Origin: Azospirillum endophyticum
GTDB taxonomy: Bacteria; Pseudomonadota; Alphaproteobacteria; Azospirillales; Azospirillaceae
Direction: 5' to 3'
NCBI RefSeq assembly: GCF_016595245.1
Contig: NZ_JAENHM010000023.1
Location: forward strand, 62,001-126,000
DNA length: 64,000 nucleotides
The notes under the pieces are model-generated. The model was not told the DNA's origin. It did no database searches and saw only the letters and a list, made by a program, of their open reading frames with translations. Below are positions 9,401 through 20,270 of the stretch, piece after piece (the stretch's first letter is position 1; every line of letters begins with the position of its first letter). The position numbers were made by a program, and so were the translations under genes.

Positions 9401-10583
9401 GCTCGTGCCGGCCTTGGCGCAGGTGCCCCAGATTGTTGCGGGCCGGCGCCTCCAGCGGGGCGAGCAGAATGGCGCGTCGCTGCGACTTTTCGGCTTCGGC
9501 GAAGCGTTCGGCACTGCGCAACGCATTGCCCAGGTTGGTGTGGGTTTCCGGCAGGGTCGGATCGAGCGCCATTGCCGCATGCCACGCCGGCCAAGCCTCT
9601 GCGGTGCGCCCGGCAGCGTGGCGGGCGTTGCCCAGGTTGTTCCAGGCACCGGCGAAGTCCGGGCGATGGCCGATCGCCAACCGGTGCAGGGACTCCGCCT
9701 CGGCATATCGGGCCTGGGCATTGCGGACGCTGCCGAGATTGTCCAGCGCATCGGCATGATCAGGCTGGATGGCGGTGGTGGCATCGAAGCAGGCGGCGGC
9801 ATCATCCAGTTGTCCAAGAGCTTTAAGACAGATCCCCAAGCCATTGAGAGAAAAAGTATCACGCGGATCAAAGCGCAGCGCGTCGGCGTAACGCTCCGCT
9901 GCGTCCTCCATGCGTCCGGCTGCATGGAACGCGGCTGCCAGGGCGGAGAGCGCCGATGGATCGGCCATGCCGCCACCCAGCGTCGCCGCCATCCGCAAGG
10001 CATCCGCGGCGGCCTCCAGCCGGCCGAGATGGCGCAGGCTGACGGCGCGGTTCGTCCAGGGGCGCGGGTCTCCGGGCAACAATTCCGCCGCCCTGGCATG
10101 GGCGGCCAATGCCTCTTCCGACCGGCCGAGCCCCTGAAGGGCGGCGCCGAGATTCAGATGGGCATCGGCCAAGCCGGGCGACAGGCGAGCGGCTTCGGCA
10201 TAATGGCCCGTCGCTTCCAGCAGCCGGTTCTGTGCCGCCAGCACCAGCCCCAAATTGAAATGGGCGCCGATGTGGGTGGGATCGCACTCCAGCGCCCGGC
10301 GCTGTGCCGTTTCCGCTTCTCCAAGGCGATCAAGCCGTTGCAGGACGATGCCGCGATTGGCGTGATAATCCGCTACCTCCGGCGCGAAATCGATTGCCAT
10401 ATCAATTAAAACAATGGCTTGTGCGTTATTATTGCGTTGATGGTTGAGGATGCCCAGAAGATGCAGGGCATCGGCATGGTGTGGCTCGGCCTGGAGCACA
10501 CGCAGATACAAGGGTTCCGCCAGATCCAGCGCACCGCCTTGATGAAGGCGTAGCGCCTCGGCGAACCAGTCCGGAGCGCTCAC
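6462..10583 (-). CDS. Giant TPR protein with two tandem TPR + GT9-like glycosyltransferase modules
   Basis: A 1373-residue protein. Module 1 has about a dozen TPR units (roughly residues 10-440, e.g. AWNNLGNARHAAGRTAEAWPAW) and a GT-B-like domain (about 480-750) with WGEQGVGDTILFS, VGIGWRS and PWYPSMRLFQ. A low-complexity linker (about 755-815) leads to module 2, with shorter TPRs (about 820-1080) and a second GT domain with WGEQGLGDEILFG near 1114 and RPWFPSM near 1341. Family knowledge: TPR proteins fused to GT9-like domains are linked to protein or flagellin glycosylation in alphaproteobacteria. Both GT domains lack the usual D-T-x-x-x-H motif and have P-x-x-x-G-E-L instead. The start is GTG 10583, overlapping the stop of the upstream gene (GTGA), so translation is probably coupled. 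It is cytoplasmic; no signal peptide. Confidence 0.8.
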   Translation of the reverse strand: MSAPDWFAEALRLHQGGALDLAEPLYLRVLQAEPHHADALHLLGILNHQRNNNAQAIVLIDMAIDFAPEVADYHANRGIVLQRLDRLGEAETAQRRALECDPTHIGAHFNLGLVLAAQNRLLEATGHYAEAARLSPGLADAHLNLGAALQGLGRSEEALAAHARAAELLPGDPRPWTNRAVSLRHLGRLEAAADALRMAATLGGGMADPSALSALAAAFHAAGRMEDAAERYADALRFDPRDTFSLNGLGICLKALGQLDDAAACFDATTAIQPDHADALDNLGSVRNAQARYAEAESLHRLAIGHRPDFAGAWNNLGNARHAAGRTAEAWPAWHAAMALDPTLPETHTNLGNALRSAERFAEAEKSQRRAILLAPLEAPARNNLGHLRQGRHEHAGAADCYRSALALAPAYGEAWSNLGLACQRLGNGEAAERCYDRALTLRPDLSLAHFNKGLLRLEAGDLDHGWPGYGWRFGSGQVGQGRHPRAQAWRGEELTGRRLMVWGEQGVGDTILFSVLCSELAGRAVSTILEVDRRLVPLFARSFPRLRVRPQALDAQGREAMAIPDYDRHVPMGSLPRVLRRRLADFPPGRSWLVPEAGLAERWRDRLGRLGPGLRIGIGWRSQMITAERSIAYLPLDRWAPLFALPGIHWVVLQYGEVEEEVRQAEHRFGIRLHRWDDLDRKDDFDGVSALIAGLDLVISPAMSVGELAGALGTPVWRFGTRDWTQLGTGIRPWYPSMRLFQPRPGEPLSATMADMTSALEALLPTTAAHLPPAKRSEAEDARRPAARNPTITRLSTASPDAALPPTPAIGGRRVSAKGETLAAQAVALHRDGRPEDAASLHRQAVVANPAHPAAWTNGGLALLRLGRVENAMHWHRRAVALNPAFAEAMGNLGVALQAAGAAEEAARLHRRAIRLRPSLAESWGNLAAALLASRRFAEAEAACTRAAVLAPSLAGALVTAAAASKGQGRFAEAIRQCRRALRIVPASAKGWSNLGMALAGLGRWDDALHAHRRATALAPDQPDMLVNQGHTLLMRGERRLASTCTGRSLLLAPDRTDARMNRALLRLAEGDLGGGWRDYAHRFATGEAVSRRFAIPEWQGEALAGRPILVWGEQGLGDEILFGTALPDLLREAGRVIVECDPRLTGLFARALPGAEVRAPTPDPRDADCHAPMGGVAARLRPTLRHFPAAGPFLIPEPRLAAEWRGRLAALGPGLRVGICWRSSRMTADRAGAYSRIEQWGPVFAVPGVTFVTLQYDECGMERDDALHRFGTPLHHWPGLDQRNDLEGVAALMSGLDLVISAPTAVGELAAALGVPVWRIGAAGDWSALGTMVRPWFPSMMPVGHAGDQDVALAAVARRLRRLAEGGRAVT
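8142..8172. repeat. Palindrome embedded in the coding linker between the two TPR-GT modules
   Basis: CCTCCCGCC at 8142-8150 and GGCGGGAGG at 8164-8172 form a perfect 9-bp dyad with a 13-bp loop. The same kind of palindrome is common between genes in GC-rich bacteria. Here it is translated as part of the Ala/Pro-rich linker joining two complete modules, which suggests an old intergenic element retained after gene fusion. Confidence 0.55.
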
Positions 10584-12595
10584 AGGGCACCTGCGGAAAA
10601 GCTTCCAAGAAACTGTGATGCCTTTAAAATCGCCCCGTCTAGGCCATCACCTCCATCGGGGTGGATGCAGCGCATCGACGGGAACCACGGGCGCACTGCG
10701 GTGCCGAGTTGGGTCCAATCCCGTCGGCCGAGCCGCCAGACCGGAGTGCCCAGCGCCGCCGCCATCTCCCCACTGGACGATGCGACGGTGACCACCAGAT
10801 CCAGGTTCGCCATGAGGGCCGCGGTGCCGTCCAGATCGGCGACCTGATCCAAGTCGGACCAACGGTGGATGCGCAGGCCCAGCCGCTCCTCGGTGGCTGC
10901 GATTTCCTCCTCCCGTCCGTCATACTGCAGGCTGACGGCATGCAGGCCGGGCAGGTTCAGCAGGGGCGTCCACTCCTCCAGGGACGTATAGGATCGTCGG
11001 CGTTCGGTGGTGACGCGCCGGCTGGTCCAGGCGATGCCGACCGCCAAGCCCGGACCAAGGGCATCCAGGCGTGACCGCCATGCCGACGCCAGGGCCGGAT
11101 CCGGCTTCAGCCAGCCGGTGGGCGGCAGCGTGACCGGAGCAATCTTCCACAACAGGCGCGGCAAGCCCCCGAAGGGCAGATGGCAGTCGGCGTCGGTTGG
11201 TCGCCGTGTCGGTGCCCGTACCATGGTTCCGGGAAAGGAGCGCCGAAACAGCGGGGCCAGCCGTGCATCGCATTCGACGATGGTGTTCGGAAAACTGGCA
11301 ATGGCCTCCGGCAGCAGGGAGCCGAACATCAACTCGTCACCGAGCCCTTGTTCCGCCCACAGCAGCAGGCGGCGTCCGGCGAGATCGCCCCCGTCCCATT
11401 CCGGGATGCCGAAGGGGCGCTTCGGCCCCAGACGGCCGGAGTCGAAGCGGACGGCGTAATCCTCCCAGCCTTCCGCCAGCCGGCCCTGCCGCAGGCGCAG
11501 GATGGCGCGGTTGAAACGGGCGAGCGCTTGCGCCGGATCGGCCTCCAACGCGCGGGTGAACTCCCGCTCTGCACCGGATTCGTCGCCCAAATCCTGAAGG
11601 GCGAGCGCCAGGTTGGTGTGGGCTGCAGCATATCCAGGGCGCAGATCCAGCGCATGGCGTTGCAGATCCGCGGAGTCCGCGGTTCGTCCCTGCAAGCGGC
11701 GGATGGTGCCGAGGTTGGTCGCCGCCTCGGCCATCTTTGGATCGAGCCGCAAGGTGCGGGCAAAGGCTTTGGCGGCGGGCTCCATGCGGTCGGCGCTCTG
11801 CAGAGCGAGGCCGAAGGCATTCCAGCCCTCGGCTTCCGCCGGTTCCAGCGTCAGGTAGCGCCGGTAGGCCGGCTCCGCATCCCCGCAACGCCGTTGCAGC
11901 GACCCGGCCAATGCCAGGGCTGCGGCGGCTTGGGCCGGTTTGCGGGCCAACACCGCGCGCAGCACCATCTCCCCCTCGTCGGCCCGTCCAAGGTCGAGCA
12001 GGGCGAGGCCGAGGGCGGCGCGCGCCTCCGTCAGGGTCGGATTGCCGGCCAGGGCATGGCGCAGCAGCGGTTCAGCCTCTGCCGAGCGGCCGAGGCTGCG
12101 CAGGACCGCGCCCAGGTTGCCCTCCGCCTCCGTGTAATCGGGACGGGCGCGAAGGGCGGCACGGTAGGCGTCGGCAGCCTCGGCGGCCTTTCCCTGGGCG
12201 TTCAGCGCATTGCCCAGCGTGTTGGCCGCCTCCGGAAAGGGACGGCGCAGGCGCAGGGCGTTGCGGGCCGCCCGCTCGGCCTCCGCGGACCGGCCGAGCG
12301 CCTGGAGGGCGTAGGCGAGGTTGGCGTGGTAATCCGGAACATCGCGCTTGGCCGCCACCGCCTGCGCGATCAGATCCGCGGCATCGGCGAAGCGGCCGGT
12401 CTGGCAGGCGACCATGCCCAGGAGATGCAGGGCGTCGGGATGGCGCGGCTGGGCTGCGAGCGCTTGGCGATACAGCGCTTCCGCGTCGGCCAAATGCCCC
12501 GACTGGTGCAGCGGCACCGCCCGCCCCACCAGTGCCGCGGCGGTGGCGGCGGAGCTGCCGGCGGCAGTTGCGGAATTGCGCGGCTTGCGATTCAT
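10580..12595 (-). CDS. TPR protein with C-terminal GT9-like glycosyltransferase domain
   Basis: A 671-residue protein with about ten TPR units (residues ~20-390, e.g. GRSAEAEPLLRHALAGNPTLTEA, PGYAAAHTNLALALQDLG). The GT domain runs from about 400 to 650, with WAEQGLGDELMFGSLLPEA near 415, VECDARLAPLFRRSFPG, VGIAWTSRRVTTERR, and a C-terminal RRDWTQLGTAVRPWFPSM near 638. At the place where GT9 enzymes carry D-(T/S)-x-x-x-H it reads VASSSGEMAAALGTPVW. The ATG at 12595 is the start. The stop codon overlaps the GTG start of the 1373-residue paralogue by 4 bp, so the pair forms an operon. Likely role: glycosylation of a surface or flagellar protein with TPR-mediated target binding; this is inferred from family and neighbourhood. 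Confidence 0.8.
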   Translation of the reverse strand: MNRKPRNSATAAGSSAATAAALVGRAVPLHQSGHLADAEALYRQALAAQPRHPDALHLLGMVACQTGRFADAADLIAQAVAAKRDVPDYHANLAYALQALGRSAEAERAARNALRLRRPFPEAANTLGNALNAQGKAAEAADAYRAALRARPDYTEAEGNLGAVLRSLGRSAEAEPLLRHALAGNPTLTEARAALGLALLDLGRADEGEMVLRAVLARKPAQAAAALALAGSLQRRCGDAEPAYRRYLTLEPAEAEGWNAFGLALQSADRMEPAAKAFARTLRLDPKMAEAATNLGTIRRLQGRTADSADLQRHALDLRPGYAAAHTNLALALQDLGDESGAEREFTRALEADPAQALARFNRAILRLRQGRLAEGWEDYAVRFDSGRLGPKRPFGIPEWDGGDLAGRRLLLWAEQGLGDELMFGSLLPEAIASFPNTIVECDARLAPLFRRSFPGTMVRAPTRRPTDADCHLPFGGLPRLLWKIAPVTLPPTGWLKPDPALASAWRSRLDALGPGLAVGIAWTSRRVTTERRRSYTSLEEWTPLLNLPGLHAVSLQYDGREEEIAATEERLGLRIHRWSDLDQVADLDGTAALMANLDLVVTVASSSGEMAAALGTPVWRLGRRDWTQLGTAVRPWFPSMRCIHPDGGDGLDGAILKASQFLGSFSAGAL

Positions 12596-12654
12596 CCCCT
12601 CGGCCGTCCCTGTTGGCGACGGCTAAGGGATAGCACGAATTGGACGCAGGGGAA

Positions 12655-12678
12655 TGGGCGCGGCGATCACCGCGCCCA
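12655..12678. terminator. Hairpin after maeB
   Basis: TGGGCGCGG and CCGCGCCCA pair around the loop CGATCA, 16 bp beyond the maeB stop and before the TPR-GT gene on the same strand. There is no T run, so it is more an mRNA-end or attenuating structure than a classical terminator. Confidence 0.45.
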
Positions 12679-12693
12679 TGCCTTGTTCCCGCT

Positions 12694-15006
<2,313 letters not shown>

Positions 15007-15119
15007 CGGGTCTCTTCCTCCGGTTAACGAGATTTCAGTTAATTCTTTGTGTTCACTTCACCTGGGCGGCGGTTATACCCCATTGAGGCTGACGCGCCAA
15101 CCACCCCGGAAAAATGAGA

Positions 15120-15153
15120 AGGGGACGATTCGAACCAAATCGAAGCGTCCCCT
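15120..15153. terminator. Inverted repeat downstream of dctA
   Basis: AGGGGACG (15120-15127) pairs with CGTCCCCT (15146-15153), with a further inner TTCGA/TCGAA match. It lies about 90 bp past the dctA stop and 110 bp upstream of the maeB start, a position that could separate the two transcripts. Confidence 0.5.
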
Positions 15154-15174
15154 GATCTTACAGGATCCTCTGGA

Positions 15175-15214
15175 GGGCCGGATGGCTCATCTTCGGAATT
15201 TCCAAATCCGGCCC
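15175..15214. terminator. Second inverted repeat downstream of dctA
   Basis: GGGCCGGAT (15175-15183) and ATCCGGCCC (15206-15214) form a perfect 9-bp dyad about 30 bp after the dctA stop. This is the nearer candidate for the dctA transcript end; no T run follows. Confidence 0.5.
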
Positions 15215-15245
15215 TGCATGCGTGCCGCGCGTCTCTTGCGGATCG

Positions 15246-16562
15246 TCAGATCCGGGCCAGCGCCGGCTCCTTGAAGTGCTGCTGATACTCGGCGACCGCC
15301 TTGCTCTCGTCGAACTCGCCTTCCATCTTGGCGACGACGACGGTGGCGACGCCGTTGCCGATCAGGTTGGTCAGGGCGCGGGCTTCCGACATGAAGCGGT
15401 CGACGCCCAGCAGCAGGGCCAGCCCCTCGATCGGCAGCACGCCGGTGGCCGACAGGGTGGCGGCGAGCGTGACGAAGCCGCCGCCGGTGACCGCCGCCGC
15501 CCCCTTGGAGGTCAGCATCAGGATGACGAGGATGTAGAGCTGCTGCCAGATCGTCAGGTCGACGTTGAAGGCCTGGGCGATGAAGATCGCGGCCATCGAC
15601 AGGTAGATCGAGGTGCCGTCCAGGTTGAAGGAGTAGCCGGTCGGGATGACGAGGCCGACGACATGCTTGGAGCAGCCGAACTTCTGCATCTTCTCCATCA
15701 TCCGCGGCAGCACGGATTCCGAAGACGAGGTGCCGAGCACGATCAGCAGTTCCTGGCGGATGTAGCGGATGAAGCTCCAGATGCTGAAGCCGTAGGCCTT
15801 GGCGATGCTGCCCAGCACGACGAAGATGAAGATCGCCATGGTGATGTAGACAGACGCCATCAGCTGGCCCAGCGCCGTCAGCGACGAGATGCCGTATTTG
15901 CCGATGGTGAAGGACATGGCGCCGAAGGCACCGACCGGGGCGACGCGCATCAGGATGCCGATGACGCCGAACAGGGCGTGGCCGATCTTGTCGAAGATGT
16001 CCTCGACCACCTTGCCCTTCTGGCCCATGGCGGAGAGCGCGACGCCGAACACCACCGCGAAGAACAGGATCTGCAGCATGTCGCCCTGGACGAAGGCGCC
16101 GACGACGTTGTCGGGCACGATGCCGACGATGAAGTCGATGAAGCCATGCTCATGGGCGGTGGTGGCGTATTTCTGCACCGCGTCGGCCTTCAGCTGGCCG
16201 GGCAGGATGTTCATGCCGGCGCCGGGACGGACGAGGTTGACGATCAGCAGCCCGATCCCGAGCGCGAAGGTGGTCACCACCTCGAAATACAGCAGCGCCT
16301 TGCCGCCGACCTTGCCGACCTTCTTCAGATTGCCGATCGAGGAGATGCCGGTGACGACCGTCAGGAAGACGATCGGCCCGATGACCATCTTGACCATCTT
16401 GATGAACAGGTCGCCCAGCGGCTTCATCTGCACCGCGATGGACGGGTAGAAGTGCCCCAGCAGGATACCGATGCTGATGGCGGTCAGAACCTGGAAGGTC
16501 AGGTTGGTGTAGAAGGGCTTCTTCACCGCACCCGGACGGACGGTGGTCGCGTCTGCGCTCAT
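15246..16562 (-). CDS. dctA: C4-dicarboxylate transport protein DctA (dicarboxylate/amino acid:cation symporter)
   Basis: A 438-residue inner-membrane symporter taking up succinate, fumarate and malate with protons or sodium. Family signatures are clear: [23 protein letters not shown] near the start, the serine-rich re-entrant motif [39 protein letters not shown], and [17 protein letters not shown]. About eight membrane segments plus two hairpins are expected. ATG 16562 is chosen because AGGAGAGC precedes it and MSADATTV matches the family's length; the in-frame start at 16634 would be too long. It is divergent from dctBD and carries an upstream sigma-54 promoter and activator sites, so DctB/DctD control in response to dicarboxylates is very likely. 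Confidence 0.95.
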   Translation of the reverse strand: MSADATTVRPGAVKKPFYTNLTFQVLTAISIGILLGHFYPSIAVQMKPLGDLFIKMVKMVIGPIVFLTVVTGISSIGNLKKVGKVGGKALLYFEVVTTFALGIGLLIVNLVRPGAGMNILPGQLKADAVQKYATTAHEHGFIDFIVGIVPDNVVGAFVQGDMLQILFFAVVFGVALSAMGQKGKVVEDIFDKIGHALFGVIGILMRVAPVGAFGAMSFTIGKYGISSLTALGQLMASVYITMAIFIFVVLGSIAKAYGFSIWSFIRYIRQELLIVLGTSSSESVLPRMMEKMQKFGCSKHVVGLVIPTGYSFNLDGTSIYLSMAAIFIAQAFNVDLTIWQQLYILVILMLTSKGAAAVTGGGFVTLAATLSATGVLPIEGLALLLGVDRFMSEARALTNLIGNGVATVVVAKMEGEFDESKAVAEYQQHFKEPALARI

Positions 16563-16669
16563 GCTGCTCTCCTCGTGGCGTTCCTCAGAACGGCGTTCCT
16601 GACAGGGGCCCGTTCTTTCGTCCGGCATTTGCACCGGCTAGGCGGGCGACCCAACTGATTGCTCTAGAA

Positions 16670-16685
16670 AGCAAGTGGCGGGCCA
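16670..16685 (-). promoter_or_regulatory. Sigma-54 (-24/-12) promoter of dctA
   Basis: On the minus strand the sequence reads TGGCCCGCCACTTGCT: GG at -24 and GC at -12 separated by exactly 10 bp, one base off the TGGCAC consensus core. Transcription would start about 97 bp before the dctA ATG. dctA genes of rhizobia are classic RpoN targets. Confidence 0.8.
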
Positions 16686-16726
16686 ATTGCTGAATCCAGC
16701 AACATCAAGCATTTGCCGAAATGAGG

Positions 16727-16744
16727 TGGGCGAGATTCCGCACG
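16727..16744. promoter_or_regulatory. Second, weaker DctD activator site
   Basis: TGGGCGAGATTCCGCACG aligns with the strong site at 16761-16778, with the right half (TTCCGCAC) well kept and the left half degenerate. The centres are 34 bp apart, close to three helical turns, as expected for tandem DctD sites binding cooperatively. Confidence 0.6.
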
Positions 16745-16760
16745 ACAGTGGGCTAGGCGA

Positions 16761-16778
16761 TGTGCGAAAATCCGCACA
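16761..16778. promoter_or_regulatory. DctD upstream activator site (strong)
   Basis: TGTGCGAAAATCCGCACA is a near-perfect palindrome that differs at one base from the DctD-binding sequence I recall from rhizobial dctA promoters (TGTGCGGAAATCCGCACA). It lies about 76 bp upstream of the -24 element. Confidence 0.8.
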
Positions 16779-16896
16779 GTTCACAGCGCTGCGGCATCAA
16801 TGTTGCGGCGCAACAGGACCATGGACGATATTGCTTAGCAATCCGACCGACCCGGCGACAGAATCGACCGCTCTTCTTCGATCGCCGCCTTCGCCG

Positions 16897-18672
16897 ATGC
16901 CGTCACCCGCAGGGCAGTTGGTTGCCCGTGCGCTGGAACGGCCGCGCAGACTGCTGCTGACGGCATTGCTGCTGGGGGTCCCGCTGGCGGCGGCGCTGGC
17001 GGCGGGCTGGGCCTCTTCGCTGGCGATCGACGATCTGAAGGACGGCGCGAGGGCGCAGTTGGCGCTCTACAATGCCAACCTGCGGGCAGAACTGGAGCGT
17101 CATGCCGCCGTTCCCCTGGCATTGGCCCAGGATGCGGAGGTGAGCGCCCTGCTGGCCAACCCGACGCCGGCTGCGGTCGACCGGCTGAACCGCAAGCTGC
17201 AGGACATCGCCAGGGCGCTGGATGCGCTGGCGCTTTATGTGATGGACGCCAAGGGAACGACCGTGGCGGCCAGCAACTGGAACAGCGCCACCAGCTTCGT
17301 CGGCGAGAATTTTTCCTACCGCCCTTATTTCCGCATGGCGATGGACCAGGGCGAAGGGCACCATTTCGCGCTCGGTACCACGTCGCTGGTGCCGGGCTAT
17401 TACACCGCCAACCGGGTGGTGGCGGAAAACCGCACAGTGGGGGCGGTGGTGCTGAAGCTGGGCTTCGACCGGCTGGAGCGGGCCTGGGCGCCGAGCCAGG
17501 AAAAGCTGCTGGTGACCGACCGCGACGGGGTGGCGTTCATCACCAACGTGTCGTCCTGGCGCTACCATGCCCTGCCCCGCCGCATCCCGATCAGCCTGCC
17601 CATCGTGCCGGAGGGCACCAGCGAGGGGCTGGACGTACTGCCCTGGGCTTTCGGCGGCGCGTCCGACCGCATCGCCCTGGAGGGAAAGGACGGACAGCGG
17701 CGCTACCTGCTGACCTCGATCGCCATGCCCGGCGGCGATTGGACCCTGCACAGCCTGACCAGCCTGGACCCGGTGACAGCGCATGCCTGGGTTGCCGGCT
17801 TGCTTGCCGCCGCCGCGGTGGCGATGGCGGCACTCGCCGCTTATGCGGTGGCCTTGCGCCGCGTGGCGCTGGTGGAGCGGATCACCCTGCAGGAGGAATC
17901 CCGGGCGGAACTGGAACGTCGGGTCGCCGCCGCCACCGCCGACCTGCGCGCGGCGGAAAACGAGTTGACTCAGGCGGCCAAGCTGGCGGCGCTGGGGCAG
18001 ATGTCGGCGGGCATCGCGCATGAGATCAACCAGCCGCTCGCCGCCATGCGCAGCTTCGCCGACAATGCGGTGGTCCTGCTGGAGCGCGGGCGGATGGACG
18101 CGGTACGCGACAATCTGACGGAAATCGCCGAGCTGACCGACCGGATGGCTTCCATCACCCGCCAGTTGAAGGGCTTCGCCCGCCGTGCCTCCGGCACGCT
18201 GGGGCCGGTGTCCGTCCACAGCGCGGTGGCCCAGGCGCTGGCCCTGCTGGAAGCCAAGCTGCGGCGGGAGGACATTGCCGTCGAGGTCGACCTGCCCGAC
18301 CTGCCGGTCCGGGTGGTGGCGGAGGATGTACGGCTCCAGCAGGTGCTGGTCAACCTGATCGGCAATGCCGCCGACGCTATGCGCGGCTGTCCGGTGCGGC
18401 GCCTGCGCATCGGGCTGGTCGCGGCGGAGGGGGAGGCGCTGCTGAGCGTCGCCGACACCGGTAGCGGCATCGCCGAGGCCGACCTGTCCCGCCTGTTCGT
18501 TCCCTTCTTCACCACCAAGGAAGCCGGCGAAGGGCTGGGTCTGGGGCTGTCGATCAGCCACGGCATCGTCGAGGATTTCGGCGGCAGCCTGACCGCCGCC
18601 AACCGCACCGGGGAACCGGGGCATGGCGCAATCTTCACCTTGCGGCTAAAGACTACGGAGCAGACGCTATGA
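16897..18672 (+). CDS. dctB: C4-dicarboxylate sensor histidine kinase DctB
   Basis: A 591-residue membrane sensor. A first transmembrane helix lies near residues 22-42, then a ~250-residue periplasmic region of the double-PAS (dCache) type (e.g. LYVMDAKGTTVAASNWN, SYRPYFRMAMDQG, and GTTSLVPGYYTANRV, the dicarboxylate-binding pattern of DctB). The second helix is near 295-318, followed by a coiled linker. The histidine box GIAHEINQPLAAMRSF has H375, and the ATPase domain carries N (LIGNAADAM), DTGSGI and GLGLGLSISHGIV boxes. ATG 16897 is the most plausible start because the signal-anchor follows it; no clear ribosome-binding site is seen and the frame is open back to 16675. It overlaps dctD (ATGA), so the two are translated together. 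Confidence 0.93.
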   Translation: MPSPAGQLVARALERPRRLLLTALLLGVPLAAALAAGWASSLAIDDLKDGARAQLALYNANLRAELERHAAVPLALAQDAEVSALLANPTPAAVDRLNRKLQDIARALDALALYVMDAKGTTVAASNWNSATSFVGENFSYRPYFRMAMDQGEGHHFALGTTSLVPGYYTANRVVAENRTVGAVVLKLGFDRLERAWAPSQEKLLVTDRDGVAFITNVSSWRYHALPRRIPISLPIVPEGTSEGLDVLPWAFGGASDRIALEGKDGQRRYLLTSIAMPGGDWTLHSLTSLDPVTAHAWVAGLLAAAAVAMAALAAYAVALRRVALVERITLQEESRAELERRVAAATADLRAAENELTQAAKLAALGQMSAGIAHEINQPLAAMRSFADNAVVLLERGRMDAVRDNLTEIAELTDRMASITRQLKGFARRASGTLGPVSVHSAVAQALALLEAKLRREDIAVEVDLPDLPVRVVAEDVRLQQVLVNLIGNAADAMRGCPVRRLRIGLVAAEGEALLSVADTGSGIAEADLSRLFVPFFTTKEAGEGLGLGLSISHGIVEDFGGSLTAANRTGEPGHGAIFTLRLKTTEQTL

Positions 18673-20024
18673 GCCAGGCGATTCACGAGACCGCAGGCAG
18701 CGTGCTGTTCGTGGACGACGAGCGCGCCGTGAGGTTGGCCGGTCAGCAGGCGCTGGAACTGGCGGGATTCGAGGTCACCGCCTGCGACGGGGCGGAGCGG
18801 GCTTTGCGCCATGTCGGGCGCGACTGGCCGGGCTGTCTCGTCACCGACGTGCGCATGCCGCAGATGGACGGCCTTGCCCTGCTGGCACGGGTCCAGGAGA
18901 TCGACCCCGATTTGCCGGTCATCCTGATCACCGGCCATGGCGACGTGCCGATGGCGGTGGAGGCGATGCGCAACGGCGCCTACGACTTCCTGGAAAAGCC
19001 CTTCCCGTCCGACCGGCTGACGGAGGTCGCCCGGCGCGCGGTGGAGAAACGCCGTTTGGTGATGGAGAACCGCAGGCTGCGGGCGCAGGTCGCCGGTGGG
19101 ACCGACCCGGCGGAAACCATCGTCGGCCGCACCCCGGGCATCGAGCGGCTGCGCGCCACCATCGCCGCGGTCGCCGATACCGACGCCGACGTGCTGGTGT
19201 TCGGCGAGACCGGCACCGGCAAGGAGATGGTCGCGCGGGCGCTCCATGCCGCCAGCGGACGGCGCAAGCAGCCCTTCGTCGCCTTGAATTGCGGCGCCAT
19301 GCCGGAATCGATCTTCGAGAGCGAACTGTTCGGACATGAGGCGGGTGCGTTCACCGGAGCCGCCAAGCGCCGCGTCGGCCGGATCGAGCATGCCGGCGGC
19401 GGCACCCTGTTCCTGGACGAGATCGAAAGCATGCCGCTGGCGCTGCAGGTCAAGCTGCTGCGGGTGATCCAGGAGCGGGTGGTGGAGCCGCTCGGATCGA
19501 ACGAGTCGGTGCCGGTCGATTTGCGCGTGGTCGCGGCGACCAAGGCCGATCTGAGGCAGGCGGCCGATGCCGGAAAGTTCCGCGCCGATCTCTATTACCG
19601 GCTGAACGTGGTCGTGCTGACGATTCCGCCGTTGCGCGAAAGGCGGGACGACATTCCGCTTCTGTTCCAGCATTTCGTCGTCCAGGCGGCTGCCCGCTAC
19701 AATCGCGAGCCACGCACGCCGACCCGCGAACAGATGCAGCGGCTGACGGGCCAGGATTGGCCGGGCAATGTCCGCGAGTTGCGCAATGCGGCCGACCGCT
19801 TCGTGCTGGGGCTGGAGGATGCGGCTCCGGGACCGGTGTCGGCACCATCCACCCTGTCGCTGGCCGAGCAGGTGGATCTGTTCGAGAAAGGCCTGATCCA
19901 ATCCGAACTCGCCCGCCATCGCGGCAGCGTGAAGGCCGCCGTCGAGGCGCTGAACATCCCGCGCAAGACATTCTACGACAAGCTGAAGCGCTACGGGCTC
20001 AGTCGCGACGATTTTCTGGAGTGA
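18669..20024 (+). CDS. dctD: C4-dicarboxylate response regulator DctD (sigma-54 activator)
   Basis: A 451-residue NtrC-family activator. The receiver domain (1-~125) has the acidic pair D16/D17 and the phosphorylated aspartate D60 in VTDVRMPQMDG. The AAA+ domain has Walker A GETGTGKE at about 179, the sigma-54-contacting loop GAFTGA at 226-231, Walker B LFLDEIESM and the arginine-finger region DLYYRLNVV. A Fis-type helix-turn-helix closes the protein (VKAAVEALNIPRKTFYDKLKRYG). The start overlaps the dctB stop by 4 bp. Its targets in this window are the two palindromes upstream of dctA. Confidence 0.95.
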   Translation: MSQAIHETAGSVLFVDDERAVRLAGQQALELAGFEVTACDGAERALRHVGRDWPGCLVTDVRMPQMDGLALLARVQEIDPDLPVILITGHGDVPMAVEAMRNGAYDFLEKPFPSDRLTEVARRAVEKRRLVMENRRLRAQVAGGTDPAETIVGRTPGIERLRATIAAVADTDADVLVFGETGTGKEMVARALHAASGRRKQPFVALNCGAMPESIFESELFGHEAGAFTGAAKRRVGRIEHAGGGTLFLDEIESMPLALQVKLLRVIQERVVEPLGSNESVPVDLRVVAATKADLRQAADAGKFRADLYYRLNVVVLTIPPLRERRDDIPLLFQHFVVQAAARYNREPRTPTREQMQRLTGQDWPGNVRELRNAADRFVLGLEDAAPGPVSAPSTLSLAEQVDLFEKGLIQSELARHRGSVKAAVEALNIPRKTFYDKLKRYGLSRDDFLE

Positions 20025-20270
20025 GGGAGCCGCAACTCTCCAGTCACGACCACGCGACGGTCCTGCATTTCTCCCATCGGGGCAGTTGACGGACGCCCAA
20101 GCTTGCCTGGGTGGCTGTCGGTTCCCATGTGCCGTCTCCACACGTTCGGCCACAGCCGCGGGTGGCGCGGCGGGACGGACCTTTCCTTCGTTCCGGCTGT
20201 TGTATCCGAAAGACAATGCAGCACCGACGTCGAAGGGGACGGCCTGAGAATGTCACCGAGGATTACCACC

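Noticed and set aside
12655-12678. Rho-independent terminator of maeB
   Set aside because: The hairpin is strong but no T run follows on the minus strand; it is listed as a hairpin with modest confidence only.
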